64,000 nucleotides of DNA from Fusibacter sp963666805 (GTDB lineage: Bacteria > Bacillota > Clostridia > Peptostreptococcales > Acidaminobacteraceae). The position numbers and the translations under genes were made by a program. Positions 1 through 8,607 of the stretch are shown here, piece by piece (the stretch's first letter is position 1; each line of letters begins with the position of its first letter). The stretch covers positions 124,001 to 188,000 of the forward strand of contig CAXXWR010000003.1 of the NCBI GenBank assembly GCA_963666805.2, in the 5' to 3' direction. A model generated the notes under the pieces. It was not told where the DNA came from. It saw only the letters and a program-made list of their open reading frames with translations, and made no database searches.

Positions 1-225
1 AATAAGGCGCGCTGTTTCTCTAAACTTCTCAACATCCATTGTTCCCTTGCCTTCATCATCTCTCATATGAAGATGAGCGATTGCAGCTCCTGCTTTCCAG
101 CAATCATAAACATCTTCTGCAATTTCTGCAGGGGTAATTGGAATATTAGGGTTGTCTTTTTTACTTGGCCATGCCCCTGTTACCGCTACAGTGATTATTG
201 TTTTGTTTTTAAGTGATTTATCCAT
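1..225 (-). CDS. Beta-keto acid cleavage enzyme (BKACE/DUF849 family), 5' part only
   Basis: This is the first 75 codons of a protein whose remainder lies beyond the left edge. The N-terminus reads as a DUF849/BKACE protein: a TIM-barrel opening strand (KTIITVAVTGAW), then AGAAIAHLHMRDDEG, which carries the H-x-H metal-binding pair typical of the family. Characterised members (3-keto-5-aminohexanoate cleavage enzyme and relatives) condense a beta-keto acid with acetyl-CoA to give acetoacetate and a new acyl-CoA, with Zn2+. The start is fixed by a strong TAAAGGAGGAG ribosome site ending about 5 bases upstream. A sigma-54 promoter lies 36 bases upstream of the ATG and a sigma-54 activator gene precedes it, so it is probably induced by an effector of that activator. 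The substrate cannot be told from this fragment. Confidence 0.85.
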   Translation of the reverse strand, partial: MDKSLKNKTIITVAVTGAWPSKKDNPNIPITPAEIAEDVYDCWKAGAAIAHLHMRDDEGKGTMDVEKFRETARLI

Positions 226-260
226 TTCTCTCCTCCTTTATTTGAGTCGATAATATATAA

Positions 261-278
261 TTGCAAATTGTATGCCAA
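261..278 (-). promoter_or_regulatory. Sigma-54 (-24/-12) promoter of the BKACE gene
   Basis: On the minus strand the sequence is TTGGCATACAATTTGCAA. The GG (276-275) and GC (264-263) are exactly 10 bases apart, matching the TGGCAC-N5-TTGCW consensus. The predicted start site, about 12 bases downstream of the GC, leaves a short leader carrying the ribosome site of the BKACE gene. Confidence 0.8.
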
Positions 279-286
279 ATAGAGCA

Positions 287-320
287 TAAAAAAAGAATGT
301 CCTCTACAACAGGCCATTCT
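287..320 (-). terminator. Rho-independent terminator after sigma-54 regulator
   Basis: Arms AGAATGGCCT and AGGACATTCT (one mismatch) are followed on the minus strand by seven T. It separates the upstream regulator transcript from the sigma-54 promoter of the BKACE gene. Confidence 0.75.
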
Positions 321-343
321 CTCATTCATGTATGCGTCTATTC

Positions 344-409
344 TTCATAAGGTATGAATTTTTTCATAGGTTATGACTTTTTTCATACACTCTTATGATT
401 TTTTTCATA
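344..409. promoter_or_regulatory. Upstream activator sites: repeated TCATA/TATGA dyads
   Basis: TCATA occurs at 345, 364, 383 and 405, and its complement TATGA at 353, 372 and 394, making dyads TCATA-N3-TATGA (345-357 and 364-376) and a looser TCATA-N6-TATGA (383-398). The 19-22 base periodicity is about two helical turns. The array lies about 70-125 bases upstream of the -24 element, the normal position for enhancer sites of a sigma-54 activator. Binding by the adjacent regulator is inferred. Confidence 0.65.
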
Positions 410-1802
410 ATCCTAGTCTCTGACGTTTTTTCACAATGGTTGACTGATCTAACTTCAAATGCTTCGCTGCATTTGTCGTTGTTTTATATTTATGAAGTGC
501 TGATTTTAAAAGTTCTCTTTCAAACGCGTTGACAATTTCTTTATAAGACTTATCAAATCCAAGATAAACCTCTGTGGGTTCAATCGCTAGCATACTGCTC
601 AAATGAATTCTCACTTCTTCTTGATCATGACATATAACAACAAGTCTTTCAATAATATTTTTGAGTTCTCTAATATTACCTGGCCATGCATACCGTTTTA
701 AAATCGCCATTTCTTCATCTCTTATAATCAGCTGCTTTTTATACTGACTATTAAACTGCTTTAAAAATGCTTGCGTAAAGATTTCTAAATCTTCTTGCCT
801 TTCTTGTAGGGGTAAGAGTTTAATCGGAATCACATTAAGTCTATAGTATAAATCTTCTCTAAACTTGCCTTGGCTAACCTCATTTTTAATATTCTTATTG
901 GTGGCAGCAATAATACGCACATCTACAGGAATGGGTTTATAAGAGCCTATTCGCTTTACTTCTTTTTCTTGTAAAACTCTTAGCATTTTTGACTGTAAAT
1001 CAAGGGGCATATCGCCAATTTCATCTAGTAGGACAGTCCCCGTGTTAGCAATTTCAAACAGGCCCATTTTACCTTCCTTATTGGCACCTGTAAAACTTCC
1101 CTTTTCATAGCCAAAGAGTTCGCTTTCTAGCAGATTAGACGGTATGGCACTGCAATTAATCTTAATAAAGGGCTTGTCATATCGATTACTGCATCTAACA
1201 ATTTCATTTGCAACAACCTCTTTTCCTGTCCCCGTGGGGCCTGTAACAAAAACGCTGGCATCCGTCGGTGCAATTTGGTTAATCAACTGCTTGAGAGAAT
1301 CATAATAGCCCCCTTTTCCAATAAACGATTGTGAATCTCTTTGATTTTTACGAAAATGATCTAGCTCAATATCTTGTTTCTTACTGATTTCACTGTATAT
1401 TTGGAGTTTATCCTTCGTTTGATTCAGCTGTTCTACCATTAATTCTAGGTCTGTTAAAACACGGTTGTTAATGACCACTAATTTGACTTGACCTTCTTCA
1501 TCAAAAATAGGCTTTCCAGTAATCAACATTTTTTGATGATTAATCATGCTCTCACCAATTGAATCCACTCTCTTTTTTTCCTCGAGAACTTTTAAAGTAA
1601 CACCGTTTTTGTAGAACATGTACTTTTCGGATATTTCCTTGACTGGTTTGCCAATTACCATCTCGGGTGTTATTCCCGTCATCTCCGTATACGCCTTATT
1701 AATAAATAAGGTGATTCCGTCGCCATCTGATATATAGATACCATCATGCAAATGATTCGCTATTTCTTCAAAGTCTAATGTCTTTTGCGATTTAAAATTC
1801 AT
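405..1802 (-). CDS. Sigma-54-dependent transcriptional activator with PAS sensor domain
   Basis: 465 residues. Domains in order: PAS sensor (about 10-115), short coiled linker (118-150), sigma-54 AAA+ domain (about 158-385) and C-terminal helix-turn-helix (about 430-465, with AAKHLKLDQSTIVKKRQRL as the likely recognition region). Walker A is GPTGTGKE at 188-195 and Walker B is LLDE at 258-261. The sigma-54-contacting loop, normally GAFTGA, is GSFTGA at 235-240. It presumably senses a small molecule through PAS and activates the BKACE gene downstream, whose promoter is of the -24/-12 type with repeated dyads beside the end of this gene. It lies 17 bases after the RpiR-type gene, so the two may be cotranscribed. 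Confidence 0.92.
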   Translation of the reverse strand: MNFKSQKTLDFEEIANHLHDGIYISDGDGITLFINKAYTEMTGITPEMVIGKPVKEISEKYMFYKNGVTLKVLEEKKRVDSIGESMINHQKMLITGKPIFDEEGQVKLVVINNRVLTDLELMVEQLNQTKDKLQIYSEISKKQDIELDHFRKNQRDSQSFIGKGGYYDSLKQLINQIAPTDASVFVTGPTGTGKEVVANEIVRCSNRYDKPFIKINCSAIPSNLLESELFGYEKGSFTGANKEGKMGLFEIANTGTVLLDEIGDMPLDLQSKMLRVLQEKEVKRIGSYKPIPVDVRIIAATNKNIKNEVSQGKFREDLYYRLNVIPIKLLPLQERQEDLEIFTQAFLKQFNSQYKKQLIIRDEEMAILKRYAWPGNIRELKNIIERLVVICHDQEEVRIHLSSMLAIEPTEVYLGFDKSYKEIVNAFERELLKSALHKYKTTTNAAKHLKLDQSTIVKKRQRLGL

Positions 1803-1819
1803 TCCATTCTCCCTATTCT

Positions 1820-2590
1820 CTATAAATATTCATGAACATAACTCGATAAAACATTAATAATCATGGACATCAATAAGTAATCTTGCTCCGACTCACTGCC
1901 ATCAAAATGAAAAGAATAATCAGCTTCTTCTAATAACAAATGCCTCTGACAATTAGAAATCACCACTAAAGATCCCATTCTGTCTCTTAAACTTTTGATA
2001 TGATCAATAGCAAAGTCATCAGGCGAGGCCGCAAAGTTAAGGTAAATCACCATGCTTGAATCTCCAATAGCACTAAGTGCATCTGATTGGTCAGTAGGAC
2101 TTAAATAGGCAGTGGTCTCATATCCTGCTAAAAAAAGATCCACTTGTAATCGCCAAACTGTTTGTAACATAGGCGTCCCTATAAAAACAATTTCAGAAGA
2201 ATGTTTTAGTGCTTCCAAAAAACCTTCTAATTTTTCATCTGTAAAAATTTTTCTAACCTTAGAAATACTTTCTAAAAAATGATCAAAATATTGATCCACC
2301 ATTGAAGCATTACTTTGATAAGACTGATGATAATAGGCTCCCTTCACTTGAAAATTTTTTTTAGATGACTTCAATATTTCTGGCAATTTAGACACCGTAT
2401 AAGGGTAACTCATCATTTTATAAAATCGCGATAAAGTAGACTGAGAAACATTACACAATTCGGCAATCTCAGTATGCGTCATTTGATCCACTTTATCGAG
2501 ATTTTCAAGTAGACATTTAGCAACCAAATGATAGATTGTATCTTTATTAAATGTATTATACATTTCAACTAGCCCTAAAATATTAATCAT
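1820..2590 (-). CDS. RpiR/MurR-family transcriptional regulator (HTH_6 + SIS)
   Basis: 256 residues. The N-terminal half holds an RpiR-type helix-turn-helix (LTHTEIAELCNVSQSTLSRFYK-like region; residues about 35-65), the C-terminal half a SIS domain (about 110-240) expected to bind a phosphosugar or related effector. I prefer the ATG at 2590, which follows GGGGGATACC, over the one five codons upstream, which has no ribosome site. It sits between the flavoprotein lipoprotein gene and the sigma-54 activator on the same strand. No sugar gene is adjacent, so its ligand and targets are unknown; the flavoprotein gene is the nearest candidate target. Confidence 0.85.
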   Translation of the reverse strand: MINILGLVEMYNTFNKDTIYHLVAKCLLENLDKVDQMTHTEIAELCNVSQSTLSRFYKMMSYPYTVSKLPEILKSSKKNFQVKGAYYHQSYQSNASMVDQYFDHFLESISKVRKIFTDEKLEGFLEALKHSSEIVFIGTPMLQTVWRLQVDLFLAGYETTAYLSPTDQSDALSAIGDSSMVIYLNFAASPDDFAIDHIKSLRDRMGSLVVISNCQRHLLLEEADYSFHFDGSESEQDYLLMSMIINVLSSYVHEYL

Positions 2591-2638
2591 GGTATCCCCC
2601 AACATAATTCATTTGTTCATTTATAATTTTACATAAAT

Positions 2639-2665
2639 AAACCGCTGAAATCAATCCAGCGGTTT
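2639..2665 (-). terminator. Terminator after flavoprotein reductase gene
   Basis: Nine-base arms AAACCGCTG and CAGCGGTTT with a nine-base loop, directly after the stop codon of the flavoprotein gene. The T tract (TTTATTTAT) is weak. Confidence 0.6.
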
Positions 2666-2718
2666 ACCTATTTTTCTTCTTTTTTAAATAATATTGCTAT
2701 TATTTCCCTTTATTATTT

Positions 2719-4740
2719 CTATTTATCAGTACCTTCATTATGAGCTTCAATTTCAGTAGCTGCATTAGATCCTGCTAGACGTCCAGAAGTATAAGCAAAG
2801 CCTAAAGTACCCCCTTCAAAATCTACATAAGATACACCATACATTCCGCCCGCATCTGCACCAGCAACATATAAACCTTCAATTGGTTGACTATGTTCAT
2901 CTACTGCTTGTATTTTCTCATTGATTTTAACGCCACCTAAAGTTGTTAAATTTCTTGCATGGTATTTAATGGCATAGTAAGGTCCTTTTTCAACTGAAAC
3001 AAGTCGATTTGTATCTGCATAGAAAAGATCATCTTCGCCTGCTTTAATTGCATTATTGTATTGATCAACTGATGCCTTAAAAGTATCAAAATCTGTTCCC
3101 ATTTTTTGAGCAAGTTCTTCTAAAGTATCTGCTTTAAAGACAACAGCTGAATCAAGTGCCCCGTCAAGTAATGGTCTATAATCTCTTGGCGTATTTTCTT
3201 GTTCAATTAAAGTATCCGTATCATTCGGTTCATTAAATTCCATATAAAATTGTCTATTATTTTTCCATTTGCCATAATGCTCTTCAACTGAAGCATAACC
3301 TTCTGTTGCAATTTGATTTAAAACACTGTCATCTAAAATCAAATATTCTACTTGTTCTGGTTGCATACTAACTTGAGCTCCGTGAATTGCAAAATTACTT
3401 GCTGTTGTTTCATTACAAAAACGTTGACCAAATTGATTAACTCTTAAATGAGGATAAAAAGTGAAATCATGAAGTGAAAAGAATTCTCCTCCAAGTGCAT
3501 TGGCTAAAACAGCTGTATCTTTTGGTAAAAAAGTTTCCCAGAAATATTGGGTTGTATGAATACCAAGCTCATCCGCACCAGCTGACCAAGCCATCTTTAT
3601 ACCGTCACCTTTGTTACTTGCAATTTCGCCAAAAGTATAGTTATTACCTAAGTAGGTTTTGAGCATTTCTTCGTTACCACCAAAACCACCTGTTGCTAAA
3701 ATCACTTCTTTTGCGTGAATTTTCAATACATCACCATCAGCATTTTTAGCCATAATGCCACTAACATGACCTTCATCATCAAAGATTAGATCAGTTGCTG
3801 GTGTTTGATACATCAATTCTCCACCATTGTTTTGATAACTATCTAATAACGCCAAAATCGCTTTTTTGCCGCCTTCAGCATAACCATGAAGTGTCGCTGG
3901 CATTCCAATATGCTCGAAACTAGCCCCTGTACCTGCATCTACTAAGTTTAATTTACAGCCATTTTCAATAAGCCAATTAACCGTTTCGCTTGATTCATCA
4001 ATAATGGTTTTAACTAGAATAGAGTTCATATAACCTGAAGATGATTTCATATATTCATCATATAACCATTCTTTACTCACTGTTTTACCAGCTTGTTTTT
4101 GAAGGTCACTCTCTGCAGCAAAAAGTCCTCCTGCAAGTGTACCCGCTCCCAGAGGTTCAGCTGTTTTTTCAACTAATAATACCTTAAGATCATGTTCACT
4201 TGCTGCAAGTGCTGCTGCTGTTCCTGCTGCACCCGCACCAACAACAACGATATCATAGTTTAATTCTTTCGTTTCAACTGAATCTTGATTATCTGCTTTT
4301 ACTTTAAGTGCTTCTACATCACCACCTGCTTTAACAATACAGGCTTCAACAGCTGCTAATATCGCTTCACTTGAAAGCGTTGCACCTGAAATTGAATCTA
4401 ACGCTAAGCTTTGAGATTCAACAATTTCTTGAGGTAATTTTTCTATTGCTAAATCTGATACCCCTTCTGTTTCATTTTGAGAAAGTACTTTAACAGATTG
4501 AATTTCATTCTCTGTTAATACAACCTCAACTGTTACATCCCCGTTTTTTCCTGAGGCAGATGCCTGATAAGTTCCCGGTGTATAAAGTGATTGAGATGCT
4601 GTTGCATCCTCTTTACTGTCTGCTGGCTGATTGTTATCAGTCGCGCTGTCTCCTGATGCACTTGCACCACAAGCAGTCATGCTGATCACCATCACAAAAA
4701 TTAAAGCCAACATACTCATTTTTTTAAACATTGTTTTCAT
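2719..4740 (-). CDS. Exported FMN/FAD flavoprotein reductase (flavocytochrome c/fumarate-reductase-like lipoprotein)
   Basis: 673 residues. A lipoprotein signal peptide ends in MTAC (Cys24). Residues about 55-140 form an FMN_bind domain with the SGAT motif (in DSISGATLSS), whose Thr is the usual site of covalent FMN attachment. From about 162 a FAD_binding_2 domain begins (YDIVVVGAGAAGTAAALAA), running to the C-terminus. Proteins of this build reduce soluble acceptors such as fumarate, urocanate or cinnamates at the outer face of the membrane using electrons passed through FMN. However the residues that hold and protonate fumarate in the Shewanella enzyme are not visible here: the NE-ITTRD region reads NETTASN, and GANRLGG is replaced by GVSYVDFEGG. 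The acceptor is therefore unknown and probably not fumarate. Confidence 0.88.
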   Translation of the reverse strand: MKTMFKKMSMLALIFVMVISMTACGASASGDSATDNNQPADSKEDATASQSLYTPGTYQASASGKNGDVTVEVVLTENEIQSVKVLSQNETEGVSDLAIEKLPQEIVESQSLALDSISGATLSSEAILAAVEACIVKAGGDVEALKVKADNQDSVETKELNYDIVVVGAGAAGTAAALAASEHDLKVLLVEKTAEPLGAGTLAGGLFAAESDLQKQAGKTVSKEWLYDEYMKSSSGYMNSILVKTIIDESSETVNWLIENGCKLNLVDAGTGASFEHIGMPATLHGYAEGGKKAILALLDSYQNNGGELMYQTPATDLIFDDEGHVSGIMAKNADGDVLKIHAKEVILATGGFGGNEEMLKTYLGNNYTFGEIASNKGDGIKMAWSAGADELGIHTTQYFWETFLPKDTAVLANALGGEFFSLHDFTFYPHLRVNQFGQRFCNETTASNFAIHGAQVSMQPEQVEYLILDDSVLNQIATEGYASVEEHYGKWKNNRQFYMEFNEPNDTDTLIEQENTPRDYRPLLDGALDSAVVFKADTLEELAQKMGTDFDTFKASVDQYNNAIKAGEDDLFYADTNRLVSVEKGPYYAIKYHARNLTTLGGVKINEKIQAVDEHSQPIEGLYVAGADAGGMYGVSYVDFEGGTLGFAYTSGRLAGSNAATEIEAHNEGTDK

Positions 4741-4857
4741 TCATTAACTCCCCTCTCTTAATTGTTTAGGCTCGTTAATATTATCACAATATTTTTCCTT
4801 TCGTTCATCTATGTCCGCTCACTTTTGTCTTTTACAGACGAAATTATCAGATAATTT

Positions 4858-6189
4858 CTACACTGCTGATTCTATCGGTGGCTTCATCCAATTGGCTTTA
4901 AAATAATAAACTAAGAAAGAAATTGAACTTAAAGTCCATGTTAGAGGATACGCCCAAAAAATGACCCTAATATCTGGAATAAAACGAACTGTAATCGTAA
5001 TATAGGTAATCCGTATGACACACCAACAGACAAGCATAACAATCATAGGAATCGTCGTTTTTCCAGCCCCTCTTAAGATACCCGCCATACAATGAGACAG
5101 GGCTAAGAGAAAGTAAAAAAGACTTTCTGTCTTTAACTGCAAAACGCCGTACTCAACGACCTCTGGGTTATCATTGAAAAAGCCAATCAGAATGGGCGCA
5201 AATAACCACATGGCAAGACCTATAATCTCTGCTAATAAAACACCTGTAATAACGCCAAAACGCGTCCCTTGTTTAAGTCTTTCATACTTCCTAGCACCTA
5301 TATTCTGACCTACAAAAGTCGTCAATGCCATTGTAAAACTGGTCACTGGTAAAAAGGCAAATCCTTCAATTTTAGAATAGCTTCCACACCCTGCCATCGC
5401 AATATCTCCAAAGCTATTAATATTGGATTGAACAATCACATTGGCAAAGGCAATCACTGAATTTTGAACACCAGTTGGGATACCCAGTTTCAAAATTTTA
5501 ATCAAAGTCGGTTTGTGTATTTTGACCTTTTTCAAATCTACACGATGGATACCAGTGGTATGTGTCAAATTAACCAAAGCGAGTATTCCACTTGTTAATT
5601 GTGCGATAACCGTTGCTAGGGCAACACCCGCTACGCCTAAATGAAGTCCCACTACAAAGAATAGATCCAATATAACATTTACCACAGACGCAATAATAAG
5701 GTAGTGTAAAGGGCGTTTGCTATCGCCCATCGCTTGAAAAATGCCCATGCACGTATTGTACATTACCATGCCAATTCCACCTGCAAAATAAAGTCTGAAA
5801 TAAAGCACTGATTTAGGAAAGACGCTTTCAGGTGTTCCCATCAATCTTAAAAGTGTCGGCGACAAAAAAATCCCTACAATAGTGACCAAAACACCTGCAA
5901 TTAATCCAAAAGCAATGGTCGTATGAATAGCGATTGATAATTTTTCTCGATTTTTTTCCCCATAGTATTGAGAAATAATGACACTTGCCCCAACGAACAC
6001 ACCATTTATAAAACCGACAATTAAAAAAATAAGACTCCCTGATGAGCTCACTGCTGCAAGTGCATTCGCACTTACAAAGTTTCCCACTACCCAGGAGTCA
6101 ACAACATTGTACATTTGTTGAAAAAGATTACCTAAAAAAATAGGCAATGCAAAAAGAATAATACTTTTGGATATTTTACCCTCTGTCAT
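4858..6189 (-). CDS. MATE-family multidrug/cation antiporter
   Basis: 443 residues with about twelve hydrophobic segments. The N-terminal MatE signature (ILFALPIFLGNLFQQMYNVVDSWVVG) and the matching second repeat (LIKILKLGIPTGVQNSVIAF) identify the MATE family. These export organic cations or drugs in exchange for Na+ or H+. The start has a GAGG ribosome site about ten bases upstream. It stands alone between the flavoprotein gene and the sensor kinase, with no nearby regulator that clearly belongs to it. Confidence 0.93.
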   Translation of the reverse strand: MTEGKISKSIILFALPIFLGNLFQQMYNVVDSWVVGNFVSANALAAVSSSGSLIFLIVGFINGVFVGASVIISQYYGEKNREKLSIAIHTTIAFGLIAGVLVTIVGIFLSPTLLRLMGTPESVFPKSVLYFRLYFAGGIGMVMYNTCMGIFQAMGDSKRPLHYLIIASVVNVILDLFFVVGLHLGVAGVALATVIAQLTSGILALVNLTHTTGIHRVDLKKVKIHKPTLIKILKLGIPTGVQNSVIAFANVIVQSNINSFGDIAMAGCGSYSKIEGFAFLPVTSFTMALTTFVGQNIGARKYERLKQGTRFGVITGVLLAEIIGLAMWLFAPILIGFFNDNPEVVEYGVLQLKTESLFYFLLALSHCMAGILRGAGKTTIPMIVMLVCWCVIRITYITITVRFIPDIRVIFWAYPLTWTLSSISFLVYYFKANWMKPPIESAV

Positions 6190-6301
6190 ATTTACTTCGC
6201 CTCACGAATTATTTTATCATAGTAATCATATGCTTAATCCGCTCTTATTTCAAGCATAGACACAATAATATATATTACATTTTGATTACAGTCCTGATCA
6301 A

Positions 6302-7603
6302 TTAATCTTCTTCATTCTGCTCATTGAGCGGAAATAAAATAGTCAGTTTAAATTTGTCTTCCTTTATATCAACGTTCATGGTTCCACTATAATGTTTAAC
6401 GGTATGTCTAATACTTTTAAGACCGAACCCATGATAGCCATTTTTAGGTTTTGTACTTTCTGGTAATTCACCATCAAATACGGGATGTTCTTCTATAGGA
6501 TTAATAATATTGACCACTAAAAAATTGTTTTTTTGATAAATCAAAACGTCGACTAATCTCTTATCTACATCCTTTATTTTAATCACACTTTCAATCGCAT
6601 TATCAAGAGCATTCCCAAATATAGAATAGATATCCGCTGATGCCATAAAATCGAGTTTTTTGCCATCTGCCACACAGCTAATATTAATGTAATTTTTTTG
6701 ACAATACAGACTTTTTTCAGTTAATATCGTATCTAACACTTCATTGCCCGTGTGAACAATGGCATCATAAATATCAATTGCCTTTTCAATGGACTTTAGA
6801 AAAGTTAAATCTTCATCACAGGCACTCTTCATTTCATGATGTCTAAAATACTTGATTTGATGTTTCAAGTCATGACATTTCTGATTAATCAAATCAATGT
6901 TATCTTTTGAAATATTATACTGACTTTGTTGATGATGCCACAGATAATCAAGTGTGTCTCTTTCTGTTTTAAGGGCACTCTTATTAAAGAGAATTTGTTG
7001 GATATAGACAATGGTTACACAGTAAAACTGCATCCCTAGAATAAAATAATGATAATTGGATAAAAAATTATCTATCCCATTATACAACAATAAAAAATCA
7101 AAAAATTCAAATAGGGCAACTAGCAAAAGGGTTGAAATAAATTGCCTTGGTCCTATATCATATCGGTCTTCTCTTGGCATAAAACGTCCAATAGTCAAAG
7201 CAATCACCACAGCTGCAATTGCCGAATATATAAAGTAAGCGATTATGATCTTATTGTGCGTGATTTGAAAATTGATTAAAAAACTATGATAAAAGATTTG
7301 AGAACTATTGGTGATTAACCGATAGATAAAAACACTCCAAATCGTCACATAAATTAGATCACTCCATTTGTTATTAAGTATCAGTTTTAGACCTATAAAT
7401 AACATTACATAATAAAGACCAATGTCAAGAAAACTTGGAATTTGAAAAAATCTAAAACTTGAATAAATAGCACTCCATATGATAAATACCGCCAATAGTC
7501 GAATCCCAAAATGCTCTTTTTTCTTTAAAGGCCACGCAAATGCTAAACACACCCATAAAAGGGGGATCACACTAATCATTAGGGACATTATTGATTGACT
7601 CAT
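6302..7603 (-). CDS. GHKL-type sensor histidine kinase (AgrC-like)
   Basis: 433 residues. Six or seven transmembrane helices fill residues 1-205, followed by a dimerisation helix with the likely phosphoacceptor His244 (KCHDLKHQI) and a GHKL ATPase domain with N-box GNALDNAIES (about 320) and glycine box GYHGFGLKSI (about 395). Kinases of this class partner LytTR response regulators. The only LytTR regulator in the window is at 13961-14674, on the far side of the uronate operon, and no agrB/agrD-like genes are present. The ribosome site AAGGAGATA supports the start. Confidence 0.88.
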   Translation of the reverse strand: MSQSIMSLMISVIPLLWVCLAFAWPLKKKEHFGIRLLAVFIIWSAIYSSFRFFQIPSFLDIGLYYVMLFIGLKLILNNKWSDLIYVTIWSVFIYRLITNSSQIFYHSFLINFQITHNKIIIAYFIYSAIAAVVIALTIGRFMPREDRYDIGPRQFISTLLLVALFEFFDFLLLYNGIDNFLSNYHYFILGMQFYCVTIVYIQQILFNKSALKTERDTLDYLWHHQQSQYNISKDNIDLINQKCHDLKHQIKYFRHHEMKSACDEDLTFLKSIEKAIDIYDAIVHTGNEVLDTILTEKSLYCQKNYINISCVADGKKLDFMASADIYSIFGNALDNAIESVIKIKDVDKRLVDVLIYQKNNFLVVNIINPIEEHPVFDGELPESTKPKNGYHGFGLKSIRHTVKHYSGTMNVDIKEDKFKLTILFPLNEQNEED

Positions 7604-7637
7604 AGATATCTCCTTACCATTCTTATAAGCTAAAAAA

Positions 7638-7698
7638 ATAAATGATTACACGTCACCTATTATTCTATAGAATAACACGATTAGCTGCAATCATTTAT
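7638..7698 (-). terminator. Nested hairpin terminator ending the uronate operon
   Basis: Outer arms ATAAATGATT and AATCATTTAT enclose a 16-base perfect palindrome, TTATTCTATAGAATAA, at 7660-7675. On the minus strand the outer stem is followed by seven T. It lies after the uxuB stop and before the kinase start. Confidence 0.65.
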
Positions 7699-7752
7699 CT
7701 CTTTTTATCTGAATGAATTTATTTCAAATCAGTTTTGGTCATCCATTAAAAT

Positions 7753-8607
7753 CTATACACCAGAGTAAGCGTTAAATCCGCCATCTACTGGAATAACAAC
7801 GCCTGTAATAAAACTTGACGCTTCTTGATTAACCAAAAACATTAACGTTCCCATTAACTCTTCTGGTTCGCCAAAACGACCCATTGGTGAATTTCTGAGT
7901 ATTTTTTCAGCACGTTCACTATAAGTTCCATCTTCATTTCTCAATAAAGCATGGTTTTGTGTTGTTTCAAAGAACCCAGGTGCAATAGCATTGACTCTGA
8001 TATTGGTTTTTGAAAAATGAACAGCCATCCATTGAGTGAAATTGTTGATTGCTGACTTAGCAGCACTGTATGCAGGAATTTTAGTAAGTGGTGTAAAGGC
8101 ATTCATAGAAGAAATATTAACAATTGATGCACTTTCCTTTGTTACCATGTCTTTCGCAAAAACTTGGCTTGGAATCAAAGTTCCCATAAAGTTAAGCGAG
8201 AAAACAAACTCTATTCCTGATTTATCAAGATCAAAGAATGAAACAACATCTTCATTCACAATATCATCAACATCTTCAAAAAATTCTTTTGAAGTCGTGC
8301 CTTTAGGGTGATTCCCGCCTGCACCGTTGATTAAAATATCACAAGTTCCAAACGTTTCATTTATTTCAAGTCTTGCTTTTTCGACATCTGCTTTGTCAAG
8401 GGCATTGCATATAATTGAAATTACATCCTTATAACCTTCACCTTTAAATATTTCAACAACTTCATTACCTGCTTTTTCATCAATTCCTAAAATAGCTACT
8501 TTTGCACCTGCTTTTAGAAGTGCTCTACAGAAATCTCTTCCAAGAATACCACTTCCACCTGTTACAACTGCTACTTTACCGGTTAAATCTGCTCCTAAAT
8601 AACTCAT
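7753..8607 (-). CDS. uxuB: D-mannonate oxidoreductase (SDR-type fructuronate reductase)
   Basis: 284 residues, short-chain dehydrogenase fold. The nucleotide motif VTGGSGILGRDF is at about 15-26, and the catalytic Ser and Tyr-x3-Lys are seen in NISSMNAF and YSAAKSA. Firmicutes use this SDR-type enzyme, rather than the long-chain E. coli type, to interconvert D-fructuronate and D-mannonate with NAD(H). Its start overlaps the uxuA stop by one base (TAATG) with AGGAGG just upstream, so the two are translationally coupled. Pairing with mannonate dehydratase supports the specificity. Confidence 0.88.
   Translation of the reverse strand: MSYLGADLTGKVAVVTGGSGILGRDFCRALLKAGAKVAILGIDEKAGNEVVEIFKGEGYKDVISIICNALDKADVEKARLEINETFGTCDILINGAGGNHPKGTTSKEFFEDVDDIVNEDVVSFFDLDKSGIEFVFSLNFMGTLIPSQVFAKDMVTKESASIVNISSMNAFTPLTKIPAYSAAKSAINNFTQWMAVHFSKTNIRVNAIAPGFFETTQNHALLRNEDGTYSERAEKILRNSPMGRFGEPEELMGTLMFLVNQEASSFITGVVIPVDGGFNAYSGV

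Noticed and set aside
344..409. The TCATA repeats as a CRISPR-like or mobile repeat
   Set aside because: Units are only five bases, palindromic, and spaced by helical turns next to a sigma-54 promoter, which fits activator sites.
6302..7603. An agr-type quorum-sensing locus around the GHKL kinase
   Set aside because: No AgrB-like protease or short AgrD-like peptide gene could be found in the flanking DNA or by the distant LytTR regulator.
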